Numbered from the stretch's first letter, positions 18,053 to 25,914 are shown. The stretch is DNA of 64,000 bases from an uncultured Alloprevotella sp. (GCA_944322325.1 CALUOQ010000007.1:62001-126000); one strand, 5' to 3'. Made by a program: numbers and translations. The notes: generated from the letters alone by a model not told the origin.

Positions 18053-18763
18053 CTAATTGTGCACGAGGGTGCCGATGTTCTCGCCGCTGAGCACGCGCAT
18101 CAGGTTGCCGTAGACGTCCATGTTGAATACGTAGATGGGCAGTCCGTTCTCCTTGCACATCGTCGTGGCGGTAAGGTCCATGACTTTCAGCCCACGGGTA
18201 TAGATTTCGTCGTACGTGATGGCGTCGAATTTGACGGCGGTGGGGTCCTTTTCCGGGTCGGCGGTGTAGACGCCGTCTACGCGCGTCCCCTTGAGCATAA
18301 CGTCCGCTTCGATTTCAATGCCGCGGAGCGACGAGCCCGTATCGGTCGTGAAATAGGGGTTGCCGGTGCCGCCGCTCATGATAACCACTTCGCCGCGTTC
18401 CAGGCTTTCGATGGCTTTCCACTTGGTGTAAAATTCGCCGATCGGCTCCATGCGGATGGCCGTGAGCACGCGGCTCTTCACGCCGATAGCGCCGAGAGCC
18501 GAGCTCAGGGCGAGGCTGTTGATGACCGTTGCGCACATGCCCATCTGGTCGCCCATTACGCGGTCGAATCCCTTCCCCGCACCGCTCAAACCACGGAAGA
18601 TGTTTCCCCCACCGATGACGATGCCAATCTGGACGCCGAGGGCCGCGGCCTCCTTTATCTGTTGCGCGTACTCGTTGAGGCGCTTCGTGTCGATGCCGTA
18701 GCCTTGCTCGCCCATGAGGCTTTCGCCGCTGAGCTTGAGCAGTATTCTCTTGAATTTTGCCAT
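18053..18763 (-). CDS. pyrH: UMP kinase
   Basis: 236 residues, full length for bacterial PyrH. It has the amino-acid-kinase motifs KRILLKLSGESLMG, GIVIGGGNIFRG, VIMSGGTGNPYFTTD and the C-terminal NMDVYGNLMRVLSGENIGTLV. It phosphorylates UMP to UDP with ATP in the cytoplasm. Its promoter lies within the last codons of the preceding glycosyltransferase gene. Confidence 0.97.
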   Translation of the reverse strand: MAKFKRILLKLSGESLMGEQGYGIDTKRLNEYAQQIKEAAALGVQIGIVIGGGNIFRGLSGAGKGFDRVMGDQMGMCATVINSLALSSALGAIGVKSRVLTAIRMEPIGEFYTKWKAIESLERGEVVIMSGGTGNPYFTTDTGSSLRGIEIEADVMLKGTRVDGVYTADPEKDPTAVKFDAITYDEIYTRGLKVMDLTATTMCKENGLPIYVFNMDVYGNLMRVLSGENIGTLVHN

Positions 18764-18774
18764 TGTGTTGATTT

Positions 18775-19779
18775 TTATGAGTGCTTCGCAAAGGTAGCAC
18801 TATTCTGCCGTTTCGTGGGCGTATCGTCGTGGAAAAGTTGCTGTTCGACGTTGTAGCGCGGCCGGTCCTTGACTTCGATGTAGATTTTGGCGATGTACTC
18901 GCCGATGACGCCGAGCGACAGCAGCACACAGCCGCCCACGAACCACACGGAAAGGAACAACGAGGCCCAGCCCTCGACGAGCGTGCCGTGCCACCAGGAA
19001 TAAATGACGAAACCCAGCGCCACAAGCGCGATGAGGACAAAGATGCAGCCCAGCACGAAAACGAAACGCACGGGCCGCACGCTGAACGACGTGACGCCGT
19101 CGATGGCAAAGTTGACCATGCGGCGGAACGGATATTTCGACTCACCGGCCAGGCGCTCGCCCCGGTCGTAGTAAACGCGTGCCGTCGTGTAGCCGATGAG
19201 CGGCACTATGCCGCGCAGGAACAGGTTGCGCTCGCGGTAACGGCAAAGTTGCCTTACGGCGCGCTGGCTCATCAGACGGAAATCGGCGTGGTTATAGACG
19301 GTGTTCGTGCCCAGCGCCTCCATGAGACGGTAGAAGGCGAGCGCCGTCGTTCGCTTAAAGACGCTGTCCGTGCGGCGGCTGCGGCGCACGCCGTAGACGA
19401 CGTCGGCGCCGTCGCGGTAAGCGGTCACCATTTCGGCGATGGCATTGATGTCGTCTTGAAGGTCGGCGTCGATGCTCACCAGTGCGTCGGCCCGCGGGCA
19501 GGCCGACGCCAGTCCGGCCAGGAGGGCCGCCTGGTGGCCGGCATTGGCGGCCAGGTTGAGGCCGTTGACCCGACGGCTGGCGCGGTGGAACTGACAGATG
19601 AGGGGCCAGGTGCGGTCGTCGCTGCCGTCGTTGACATAGAGGATAAAACTGCGCGGCCCGACCGCTCCCTCGGCGACGAGGTGGTCGACCAGGGCGCAGA
19701 GGCGGCGGTTGGTCTCTTCGAGCACAGCTTCTTCGCGGAAGCACGGAACGACGATGGCAAGGAGTGGAGGAGGTAACAT
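18775..19779 (-). CDS. GtrB/DPM1-like family 2 glycosyltransferase with two C-terminal membrane helices
   Basis: 334 residues from MLPPPLLAIVVPCFREEAVL. The GT-A core has VNDGSDD, SIDADLQDD (metal-binding DxD-like) and RDGADVVYGVRRSRRTDS, followed by two C-terminal transmembrane segments. This is the architecture of bactoprenol or dolichol-phosphate sugar transferases that load a sugar onto a lipid carrier. The frame stays open to 20754, but that extension is an antisense shadow of the neighbouring MATE gene; the ATG at 19777-19779 has a good purine-rich leader. Confidence 0.85.
   Translation of the reverse strand: MLPPPLLAIVVPCFREEAVLEETNRRLCALVDHLVAEGAVGPRSFILYVNDGSDDRTWPLICQFHRASRRVNGLNLAANAGHQAALLAGLASACPRADALVSIDADLQDDINAIAEMVTAYRDGADVVYGVRRSRRTDSVFKRTTALAFYRLMEALGTNTVYNHADFRLMSQRAVRQLCRYRERNLFLRGIVPLIGYTTARVYYDRGERLAGESKYPFRRMVNFAIDGVTSFSVRPVRFVFVLGCIFVLIALVALGFVIYSWWHGTLVEGWASLFLSVWFVGGCVLLSLGVIGEYIAKIYIEVKDRPRYNVEQQLFHDDTPTKRQNSATFAKHS
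18789..18796 (-). promoter_or_regulatory. -7 promoter element of pyrH
   Basis: TACCTTTG on the minus strand, 25 bases before the pyrH start and inside the 3' end of the glycosyltransferase gene. Confidence 0.6.
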
Positions 19780-19784
19780 AGGTT

Positions 19785-21107
19785 TCAGGAAGATTGACGA
19801 CCGACACGGGCGGCCACGGCGCGGTGGCACAGGGCCTCGACGCCGCTGCGTGCACCCAGATAGGCCAGGAAGGCCAGCCAGAGGGCGTGATTGCCGAGCG
19901 TGTCGGTGAGGAGGTAATACGAAATAAAGAACACGGACGACGCCACCGCCATAGCCAGCAACATGCGGCCGGTGGCCGTGGCGCCGATGAATATGCCGTC
20001 GAACAGGAAGGCGGCGAAGCTGGTCAGGGGGACGGCCACCGCCCAAGGCAGGTACGCCATGGCCATGTCGACTACCGAAGTCTCGGATGTGAGCAGGCTC
20101 AGGAAAGTCCGCCCGCCGGCACCGTACGCGAGGGTGAAAGCCACGGCCAGCACCAGTCCCCAGCCGAACAGGCGCCGAACCGTGCGGCGGAATCCGGCCG
20201 CGTCGGCCGCACCTACGTAGCGCCCGGCCAAGGCTTCGCCCGCATAGGCAAAACCGTCCATCACGTACGAGAAAAGCATGAACAGCTGCATGAGCAGGGC
20301 GTTGGCGGCGAGCACCGTGTCGCCAGCTGCGGCGCCAGACGAGGTGAAGCACACCGTGACGGCTATCAGGCAGAGCGTGCGCAGGAAGATGTCGCGGTTG
20401 ACGGCAAAGAAACGGCTCAGCGCGGCGCGGTCGGTCACGGGGCGCAGGCTGACGCCGCGTGTGTCGGCCCGGTAGCCGCGCCACCACCCGGCCACGGCCA
20501 TCAGCAGTCCGGCATACTGGGCGATGAGCGTGCCCGCAGCGACGCCCTCCACCTGCCACCCCAGCCCGAAGACGAGGGCGGCGCTGGCCACGATGTTGAC
20601 TACGTTTTGCGTGATGGCCACCGCCATGGGGAAACGCGCATTCTGCATCCCGACGAACCAGCCGGCGAAGCCGTAGAGCCCCAGTACGGCCGGGGCGCCC
20701 CAGACCAGCAGGGCGAAATAGACGCGCGCCGAGGCTTCGACCTCGGGGCTGCACGGGATGAGGCGGAAAGCCACGTCGGCCACCGGGCGACTGAGGGCGA
20801 CGAGCGCCACGCCGATGGCCAGCGCCACGCCCAGCGCCCGTACGAGGACGCGCACCGTTTCGGCCCGGTCGCCCCGGCCGTAGGCTTGCGCCGTGAGGCC
20901 GCTGGTGCCCATGCGCAGGAAGGCAAAAAGCCAGTACGCCATGTTGAAAAGCATGCCTCCGACGGTGATGGCGCCGATGTAGGCGGCCGAACCGAGGTGG
21001 CCGACGATGGCCACGTCGACAAGCCCGAGCAGCGGTACGGTGATATTCGACACGATACTCGGCAGGGCGATGTGCAAAATCTGGCGGTCGGTGGACGTGA
21101 GCGTCAT
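19785..21107 (-). CDS. MATE-family exporter, DinF-like
   Basis: 440 residues, very hydrophobic, about twelve helices. The N-terminal IALPSIVSNITVPLLGLVDVAIVGHLGSAAYIGAI matches the DinF subgroup of MATE exporters. It is tightly packed with birA upstream (three bases) and the glycosyltransferase downstream (five bases), so it is part of one leftward operon from the YjbR gene to the glycosyltransferase. The substrate is unknown. Confidence 0.85.
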   Translation of the reverse strand: MTLTSTDRQILHIALPSIVSNITVPLLGLVDVAIVGHLGSAAYIGAITVGGMLFNMAYWLFAFLRMGTSGLTAQAYGRGDRAETVRVLVRALGVALAIGVALVALSRPVADVAFRLIPCSPEVEASARVYFALLVWGAPAVLGLYGFAGWFVGMQNARFPMAVAITQNVVNIVASAALVFGLGWQVEGVAAGTLIAQYAGLLMAVAGWWRGYRADTRGVSLRPVTDRAALSRFFAVNRDIFLRTLCLIAVTVCFTSSGAAAGDTVLAANALLMQLFMLFSYVMDGFAYAGEALAGRYVGAADAAGFRRTVRRLFGWGLVLAVAFTLAYGAGGRTFLSLLTSETSVVDMAMAYLPWAVAVPLTSFAAFLFDGIFIGATATGRMLLAMAVASSVFFISYYLLTDTLGNHALWLAFLAYLGARSGVEALCHRAVAARVGRQSS

Positions 21108-21110
21108 TAT

Positions 21111-21983
21111 CTATATAATGTGTTCGACTTCCTTGAAGGCATAGTGGCGCAGCCCTCCCGCCGAGTCGCGCAGCCAGAGCGTGCCGTCGGCGCCGACATG
21201 GTCGATGGCCGCGCGGAATTCGCCCGTGGCATCGCGCCAGGCATACTCACCCTGGCGGCGATAAAGGCGGGCATCGTAGGCTTCGTCGAGGCGGGAAAAG
21301 CGGTCGGCCGCACAAGTGTAGTCCCCGTTTTTACAAGTACTACGATAGGAATTTCTGTCGTAGTACTTGTTTTTTCTATCGTAGTACTTGTTTCCCGAAG
21401 TGCCGACGCAGGCTTCGGCCAGTCCGTCGTAGTACCGGCAGAAGCGGCGGAGCAGGGCACGAAGTACCTCCTCGCGGTCCAGCGGTCGGCCACAGAGCTG
21501 ACGGAGGGAGACGGGGTTGGGCGCAGAACTGCGAAAGACGGTCTGGTTGACGTTCAGCCCGATGCCCGTCACGCTGCGCGCGATGGCTGGCCCGGCGAGG
21601 TCGTGCTCGATGAGCATTCCGCAGATTTTCCGGTCGCCGACGTACACGTCGTTCGGCCACTTCACCGCGACGTCGTCGGTGTATCGGGCCACGGTGTCGG
21701 CCACCGCTAGGGCTATCGTCTGCGACAAGCGGAACTGGGCCGCTGCCGGCAGGAACGCGGGCCGCGCCACGAGGGCCAGCAGCAGGTTCTGCCCCCGTTC
21801 GGACTCCCAACTGTTGCCCCGCTGGCCGCGTCCGGCCGTCTGATGGTCGGCCGCGACGAGGGTAAACTCGCGTTCGGTTTCTTCGGCGTAACGGCGGGCG
21901 CACAGCAGGGTGGACTCCGTCTCCGCGAGGTCTACGCGGTGAAAGCGGGTAAATTCGTCAGTCGTGGGCCTCATAGTCTTCAC
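21111..21983 (-). CDS. birA: Biotin-protein ligase BirA with an in-frame repeat insertion
   Basis: 290 residues of the monofunctional (no HTH) class. GRGQRGNSW (51-59) is the biotinyl-AMP loop and KWPNDVYV (108-115) is the second active-site motif; IGLNVNQ follows. Residues about 197-226 (KYYDRKNKYYDRNSYRSTC and on) are encoded by an 80-bp palindromic repeat found twice more in this window outside genes. The frame is kept, and the C-terminal part resumes at SRLDEAYDARL. The insertion lies between the catalytic and C-terminal domains, where it should be tolerated. Its start overlaps the YjbR gene end. Confidence 0.88.
   Translation of the reverse strand: MKTMRPTTDEFTRFHRVDLAETESTLLCARRYAEETEREFTLVAADHQTAGRGQRGNSWESERGQNLLLALVARPAFLPAAAQFRLSQTIALAVADTVARYTDDVAVKWPNDVYVGDRKICGMLIEHDLAGPAIARSVTGIGLNVNQTVFRSSAPNPVSLRQLCGRPLDREEVLRALLRRFCRYYDGLAEACVGTSGNKYYDRKNKYYDRNSYRSTCKNGDYTCAADRFSRLDEAYDARLYRRQGEYAWRDATGEFRAAIDHVGADGTLWLRDSAGGLRHYAFKEVEHII
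21312..21391. repeat. 80-bp palindromic repeat, copy B, inside birA
   Basis: Same ends and length as copies A and C. The centre is a near-perfect palindrome, ACAAGTACTACG...CGTAGTACTTGT, with a further inverted unit. It reads through in birA without a stop. Confidence 0.88.
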
Positions 21984-22314
21984 GGGCTTTGCGGGACCAC
22001 TTCTTCACCACCTCGGCGAGCGAGTGGCGAACGAGGCTGCGCACGAGTTCCTCAGGGACGTCGCGATCGAGCCAGACTTGGTTCCAGTACGTCTTGTTGA
22101 AGTGCCAGGCCGGTTCGACGCCGGCATAGTGATCGCGCAGTTCCTCGGCGTAGTCCGGGTCGCACTTGAGCGTGACGAGGCGGGGGCGGTTGAGGTCGAC
22201 GGCGGCGAACATCTTGCCCCGGACCTTATAGATGAGCCAGTCGGGGCCAAAGGGCGTGGTTTCCTCCGCTTCCTTGAGCGAAAGGCAGAAGTCGCGCAGT
22301 TCGATGATGTCCAT
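21958..22314 (-). CDS. MmcQ/YjbR-family protein
   Basis: 118 residues. MDIIELRDFCLSLKEAEETTPFGPDWLIYKVRGKMFA and YNQVWLDRDVPEELVRSLVRHS-like features match the MmcQ/YjbR fold, a small double-wing, CyaY-like domain proposed to bind DNA; its role is unresolved. The 3' end overlaps the start of birA by 26 bases. It is the second gene of a leftward operon after yraN (12-base gap). Confidence 0.85.
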   Translation of the reverse strand: MDIIELRDFCLSLKEAEETTPFGPDWLIYKVRGKMFAAVDLNRPRLVTLKCDPDYAEELRDHYAGVEPAWHFNKTYWNQVWLDRDVPEELVRSLVRHSLAEVVKKWSRKAREDYEAHD

Positions 22315-22326
22315 AGCCGGTGCGTG

Positions 22327-22713
22327 TCAGGGTTGCGTGCCGAAAACCGTACGCGTCGGTACGTCGAAGGCGTGCTCGATGTGGCGGATGGCAAAGGGCG
22401 GCCGTTCGCCCGTAACGGCGATGATGTCGAAACGGGCGGGCTGGTCGAGGTGGTGATAGCGCAGGTAGGCATTGGCGGCACGGACGAGGCGGCGCTGCTT
22501 CTCGGCGTCGACAGCCTCCTCCGCAGCGCCGAACCGTTCGTCGCGCCGCGTCTTGACTTCGACGAACACCAGGCAGCCGTACCACTCGGCGACGATGTCT
22601 ATTTCCAAGTGGCCGAAGCGCCACCCGAGGGCGTGGATGTGGTAGCCGGCGTACATGAGGTAGCGCGCGGCGGCCTCTTCTCCCGTCCGTCCGAGGATGT
22701 TGTGCTCAGCCAT
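22327..22713 (-). CDS. yraN: YraN (UPF0102) nuclease-fold protein
   Basis: 128 residues. GRTGEEAAARYLMYAGYHIHALGWRFGHLEIDIVAEW followed by LVFVEVKTRRDERFGAAEEAV gives the E...D...EVK arrangement of the PD-(D/E)XK/Holliday-junction-resolvase-like fold. The cellular role of UPF0102 is not settled. Longer readings toward 23616 cross tadA on the other strand and the promoter at 22740, so ATG 22711-22713 is the start. Confidence 0.88.
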   Translation of the reverse strand: MAEHNILGRTGEEAAARYLMYAGYHIHALGWRFGHLEIDIVAEWYGCLVFVEVKTRRDERFGAAEEAVDAEKQRRLVRAANAYLRYHHLDQPARFDIIAVTGERPPFAIRHIEHAFDVPTRTVFGTQP

Positions 22714-22739
22714 GGCCCTTACGGTTTTCGTTTTCTCCG

Positions 22740-22747
22740 CAAAAGTA
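22740..22747 (-). promoter_or_regulatory. -7 promoter element of the yraN-YjbR-birA-MATE-GT operon
   Basis: TACTTTTG on the minus strand, 26 bases ahead of yraN. It is the only clear promoter found before pyrH. Confidence 0.55.
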
Positions 22748-22799
22748 CGAAAAAAGGCGCTTTCGCGCCCGACAGTCCGGCGGTTTAACGGGAAAAACG

Positions 22800-22807
22800 T
22801 ACCTTTG
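22800..22807 (+). promoter_or_regulatory. -7 promoter element of tadA
   Basis: TACCTTTG, 20 bases before the tadA ATG, divergent from yraN. Confidence 0.6.
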
Positions 22808-22827
22808 CGCCCACTGAATACGACGAG

Positions 22828-23262
22828 ATGGACGACCGCTATTACATGCAGAAAGCGCTCGAGCAGGCCCGCATGGCCGCCGAGCGCGGAGAGGTGCCCG
22901 TGGGGGCAGTGGTGGTATGCCGCGACCGCATCATCGCGCGGACGCACAACCTGACCGAAACGTTGCACGACGTGACAGCCCACGCCGAAATGCAGGCCAT
23001 CACGGCGGCGGCGGACGCCCTCGGGGGCAAGTACCTCGACGTCTGTACGCTCTACGTCACGGTGGAACCTTGCCCTATGTGCGCCGGCGCTATCGGCTGG
23101 GCGCAGACGGGCCGCCTTGTCTACGGCGCGGCGGACCCTAAGCGGGGATATACGCTGACAGCGCCCGGCGTGCTCCACCCCAAGACGGAGGTGACGGCCG
23201 GCGTGCTGGCCGACGAGTGCGGTGAACTGATGCGCAGTTTCTTCCAGGCGCGGCGGGGCTGA
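22828..23262 (+). CDS. tadA: tRNA-specific adenosine deaminase TadA
   Basis: 144 residues. Zinc site and catalytic residues are H52-A-E54 and PCPMC (81-85). The motif AHAEMQAI and GAIGWAQTGRLVYGAADPKRG are characteristic of TadA rather than free-base deaminases. It converts wobble A34 of tRNA-Arg(ACG) to inosine. A small exported-protein gene ends eight bases beyond it on the opposite strand. Confidence 0.92.
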   Translation: MDDRYYMQKALEQARMAAERGEVPVGAVVVCRDRIIARTHNLTETLHDVTAHAEMQAITAAADALGGKYLDVCTLYVTVEPCPMCAGAIGWAQTGRLVYGAADPKRGYTLTAPGVLHPKTEVTAGVLADECGELMRSFFQARRG

Positions 23263-23269
23263 CGCGGCG

Positions 23270-23683
23270 TCAGTCGTCGAGCTGGACGTAGACGGTGCCT
23301 TCGGGACTGGCGTAACGCACACGGCCGTCGCGTACGGAAACACAATCGTGCTTGCGGCGACAACGCCAGGTGTGCGTGCCTTTCTTGCGGCGGCAGATGG
23401 GGCGCTCGCCGTCGGTTCCGAAAATTTCACAGAAGACGGAGTCTGTCGAGAATACGGCAAAAACACTCTTGCCGTCGTGCTCGAGCCGCGTACCGACCTC
23501 CCAGACGCGTATGCAGTCGTGCAAGGCATAACTGTAGGTGTATCCGGCCGACGCCAAGCAACCATGCTCGTCGCCATCGGCGCCGACAAGACGCGCGGCG
23601 AGGTCCTTGTGGGCACACGCGCTGCACAACAAACTCAGGGCAACTGCGCCCCACCCCATCAGGTCACTTTTCCGCACTTTCAT
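23270..23683 (-). CDS. Small exported cysteine-rich protein, unknown function
   Basis: 137 residues from MKVRKSDL. A hydrophobic N-terminal segment ends in LLCSAC, which could be a poor lipobox or an ordinary signal peptide. The mature part has GCLASAGYTYSYALHDCIRVWEVGTRL, then more paired cysteines (CEIF, ICRRK, WRCRRKHDC). The spacing suggests disulfides, and the layout recalls small periplasmic lysozyme-inhibitor-like proteins, but I cannot assign a family. The start was placed after the -7 element at 23711-23718. Confidence 0.55.
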   Translation of the reverse strand: MKVRKSDLMGWGAVALSLLCSACAHKDLAARLVGADGDEHGCLASAGYTYSYALHDCIRVWEVGTRLEHDGKSVFAVFSTDSVFCEIFGTDGERPICRRKKGTHTWRCRRKHDCVSVRDGRVRYASPEGTVYVQLDD

Positions 23684-23710
23684 GACTCCCAGTGTTTTTA
23701 TAACTCCTCG

Positions 23711-23718
23711 CAAAAGTA
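23711..23718 (-). promoter_or_regulatory. -7 promoter element of the small exported protein gene
   Basis: TACTTTTG on the minus strand, 27 bases ahead of the chosen start. Confidence 0.5.
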
Positions 23719-23854
23719 ATCATTTTTCAGCCGCAGGTACACGCCGCGCCGCGAAAATTGCAACGACGCCCCCGCGGACGGCCGGAAAAGCAGCTCCACA
23801 AAAAAGCAGAAGTAAAAAAATCGTCACAAACGCTGCCATATCGCCAAGATTGAT

Positions 23855-23862
23855 TACCTTTG
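23855..23862 (+). promoter_or_regulatory. -7 promoter element of tRNA-Arg
   Basis: TACCTTTG, 11 bases before the first tRNA nucleotide. Confidence 0.65.
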
Positions 23863-23873
23863 CAACCCGAAAC

Positions 23874-23947
23874 GGCTCCGTAGCTTAGCTGAATAGAGCG
23901 TCAGATTCCGGTTCTGAAGGTCCTGGGTTTGAATCCCAGCGGGGTCA
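23874..23947 (+). tRNA. tRNA-Arg (anticodon CCG)
   Basis: A 74-nt cloverleaf folds by eye. The acceptor GGCTCCG pairs with CGGGGTC (two G-U pairs) and the discriminator is A. The D stem is GCT/AGC, the anticodon stem TCAGA/TCTGA frames loop TTCCGGT, and the T stem is CTGGG/CCCAG. Anticodon CCG reads CGG. CCA is not encoded. Its 3' end is the attachment site of the prophage, which restores the gene exactly. Confidence 0.95.
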
Positions 23948-23948
23948 C
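23932..23948 (+). other. attL core
   Basis: AATCCCAGCGGGGTCAC, the T-arm/acceptor 3' end of tRNA-Arg, repeated identically at 61253-61269. Next to it lies the rightward integrase gene. Confidence 0.92.
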
Positions 23949-23956
23949 TTTACGAG

Positions 23957-23989
23957 CACAGGCGGCATTTGGCTTGCCGTCTGTGTTTT
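23957..23989 (+). terminator. Phage-supplied terminator for tRNA-Arg
   Basis: CACAGGCGGCA / TGCCGTCTGTG (one G-U pair) followed by TTTT. It lies just inside the prophage and replaces the host terminator now stranded beyond attR. Confidence 0.75.
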
Positions 23990-24184
23990 AGTTATTTACG
24001 AGCGACAGTGTTGGTTATCAGTGTTTTGCGATTTTGACAAAACATTTATTAACCGTTCGGCGGCGCTCGTAGATATTCGTTTATCTGCCGGAAAAAGTGA
24101 TACACGCGTGATACCAAATGCGCGCTTCCTTATCGGGGCGGACGTTTGCGGCGCCGTCGGGCAAGAAAAAAGTCTTTTTGCCTT

Positions 24185-25339
24185 ATGAAAAAGAATGTGT
24201 CCTTAGTGTTTGACCGTCGCCACCGGGCCACGGCAACGCGCACGGCGCCGGTGGAGTATGCCGTGCCGACGAGGCCGGGGGTGAGGCGTTACCTGCCGAC
24301 GGGTGTGCGGCTTTTTTCCGGGGAGTGGGACGGTGAGAAAGTGGTGGGCCGTCCCGACGCGGCGCGCCTCAACGCCGAGCTGGAATCGTCCCGCCTGAAG
24401 GCCAACGGGCAGATCGTGGCGGCCATATCCATATACGGCGAGTTGCGCGACGAGGATGTGGACCGCATTTTCGGCGTGGTCCGTCCCGGGGCGGGGCGTG
24501 AGCGTCCTCTTCTTTTTGTTCCGTGGGCACGGGCGCAGAATGACGTGCCGGGAGTGGCCGAGGGGACGCGGCGTCACCGCGCCGTGGTCATCAACAAAAT
24601 CGAGGAGCTGGGCTTCATGCGCACGTTTGCCGACCTTACGCCGGCCCGTGTGAAGCGCTTCGACGACTGCCTGCACCGCGAGGGCCGCTGCTGCGAGTAC
24701 ACGATTTACAAGTCGTACCACAAGACGCTGCGCTGGCTGTGCCGTCTGGCGTTGTCTGAGGAGATGATCGAGCGCAACCCGTACGACGTGTTCCGCCCCC
24801 GCACGGCCCACGCCCGTCCCCGCCGCCCGCTGACCGAGGCGGAGCTGTTGTGCCTGCGCCGGGCCGTGCTTCCGGAGCGTCTGGCCAAGGTCAGGGACCT
24901 GTTCGTGTTCTGCGCCTACACGGGGCTGGCGTTTTCCGACAGCCAGTCGCTGGCCTTTTTTGAAATCGTGGAGCGCGGCGGCCTGAAGTTCATCGACGCG
25001 ACGCGGCGCAAGACGGGCGTGCGCTTCCTCACTCCGCTGCTGGGCCCTGCCGGCGACATACTGGCGCGCTATCGGGGTCGCCTGCCCGCCATCTCCTTGC
25101 AGAAGGCCAACGTCTACCTGCACGAGATAGAGCGTATCCTGCGGTTTCAGAAGCCGCTTACCACGCACATTGCCCGCCACACGTTTGCCACCACCATAGC
25201 CCTGGCCCACGGTGTGCCCATCGAGAGTCTGGCGCGGATGATGGGCCACCGCGACATCAAGACGACCCAGGTCTACGCCCGTGTGCTGGCGCAGACCGTG
25301 GTCAACGACGGCGCCGAGCTCGCCGGAAAGATAGAGTGA
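24185..25339 (+). CDS. int: Tyrosine-recombinase integrase
   Basis: 384 residues from ATG 24185. There is an N-terminal arm-binding region, a core-binding SAM-like domain (about 120-205) and a C-terminal catalytic domain. Visible catalytic residues are K276 (RRKTG), H328-x-x-R331 (HIARHTFAT), H355 (MMGH) and Y364 (TTQVYAR). The first arginine is absent: the TGLR-type motif reads TGLAFSD, with Ala249. Loss of this arginine is known in Bacteroidetes recombinases such as IntDOT. It lies next to attL as expected. The longer start at 24146 is arginine-rich and unlikely. Confidence 0.92.
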   Translation: MKKNVSLVFDRRHRATATRTAPVEYAVPTRPGVRRYLPTGVRLFSGEWDGEKVVGRPDAARLNAELESSRLKANGQIVAAISIYGELRDEDVDRIFGVVRPGAGRERPLLFVPWARAQNDVPGVAEGTRRHRAVVINKIEELGFMRTFADLTPARVKRFDDCLHREGRCCEYTIYKSYHKTLRWLCRLALSEEMIERNPYDVFRPRTAHARPRRPLTEAELLCLRRAVLPERLAKVRDLFVFCAYTGLAFSDSQSLAFFEIVERGGLKFIDATRRKTGVRFLTPLLGPAGDILARYRGRLPAISLQKANVYLHEIERILRFQKPLTTHIARHTFATTIALAHGVPIESLARMMGHRDIKTTQVYARVLAQTVVNDGAELAGKIE

Positions 25340-25418
25340 GCCACGCCCCGCCGCAAGGCCGGCGAGTCCCGGGCGTTTTACGGAAAAAAGTAAAAAAACA
25401 AGGATGCGGCTTGCGGGG

Positions 25419-25432
25419 TACGAATGTTCGTA
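25419..25432. promoter_or_regulatory. Operator-like palindrome
   Basis: TACGAA-TG-TTCGTA is a perfect 6-bp inverted repeat lying between a -33-like TTG (25411-25413) and the -7 element at 25434-25441. A repressor bound here would block the small rightward operon. Confidence 0.55.
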
Positions 25433-25433
25433 T

Positions 25434-25441
25434 TACCTTTG
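25434..25441 (+). promoter_or_regulatory. -7 promoter element of the small rightward phage operon
   Basis: TACCTTTG, with TTG 20 bases upstream, close to Bacteroidetes -33/-7 spacing. Confidence 0.6.
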
Positions 25442-25467
25442 CCCTTGTCTTAAAAACAAAGAGCTAT

Positions 25468-25611
25468 ATGAAAGAATTTGAAGACCTGAGCCCAGACGAA
25501 GAAGAGCTGATCGCTGCCATCAGGAACTACAACAAGAGCTACCCGAACGGGAAAAGGGAACTCATGCGCTACATCAACCAGCTTCTCGACGGGCTGATCA
25601 GGCAAGACTAA
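25468..25611 (+). CDS. Small acidic phage protein, 47 residues
   Basis: MKEFEDLSPDEEELIAAIRNYNKSYPNGKRELMRYINQLLDGLIRQD. Helical, acidic at the N terminus and amphipathic at the C terminus. The frame extends to 25336, but that runs through the integrase stop, the operator and the promoter, so ATG 25468 is the start. It lies between int and the DUF5053 gene, a position often held by directionality or early regulatory genes. Function unknown. Confidence 0.6.
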   Translation: MKEFEDLSPDEEELIAAIRNYNKSYPNGKRELMRYINQLLDGLIRQD

Positions 25612-25656
25612 ACAGCGCCCCGCCAGCCACGGCGAGGCCTATTAAACCAAACCATC

Positions 25657-25914
25657 ATGGAAGTAACCGCTATCGAAAAAACAAACCTTATCCGCGACAT
25701 GCGCCGCCGCATGGAGGACATCAGTGTCGAAATCTCGTGGCGCGAGCTGGCCAACCAGTACTTCGGCAAGTCGTCGTCGTGGCTTTACCACAAGCTCGAC
25801 GGCGTCGACGGCAACGGCCGCCCCGGCGGATTCACGCCCGAAGAGGCCGAGCGCCTGCGCGGCGCACTCTGCGACCTGGCCGACCGCATACGCCGGGCTG
25901 CCGCCCGCATCTGA
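25657..25914 (+). CDS. DUF5053-family phage protein
   Basis: 85 residues. ISVEISWRELANQYFGKSSSWLYHKLDGVDGNGRPGGFTPEEAERLRGALCDLADRIR matches the DUF5053 pattern (S-W-R-x-(L/I)-A...YFGKS..WLY.KL.G.DGNG....FT..E...L). It looks like a small helix-turn-helix DNA-binding protein. It shares a transcript with the 47-residue protein and is followed by a strong hairpin terminator. A regulatory role is inference. Confidence 0.75.
   Translation: MEVTAIEKTNLIRDMRRRMEDISVEISWRELANQYFGKSSSWLYHKLDGVDGNGRPGGFTPEEAERLRGALCDLADRIRRAAARI

Noticed and set aside
18775-20754. A 659-codon leftward frame joining the glycosyltransferase with 325 upstream codons
   Set aside because: The upstream part is Arg/Pro-rich and lies antisense-shifted over the MATE gene; the true start is at 19779.
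22327-23616. Long N-terminal extension of YraN
   Set aside because: Runs antisense through tadA and across two promoters; UPF0102 proteins are about 120 residues.
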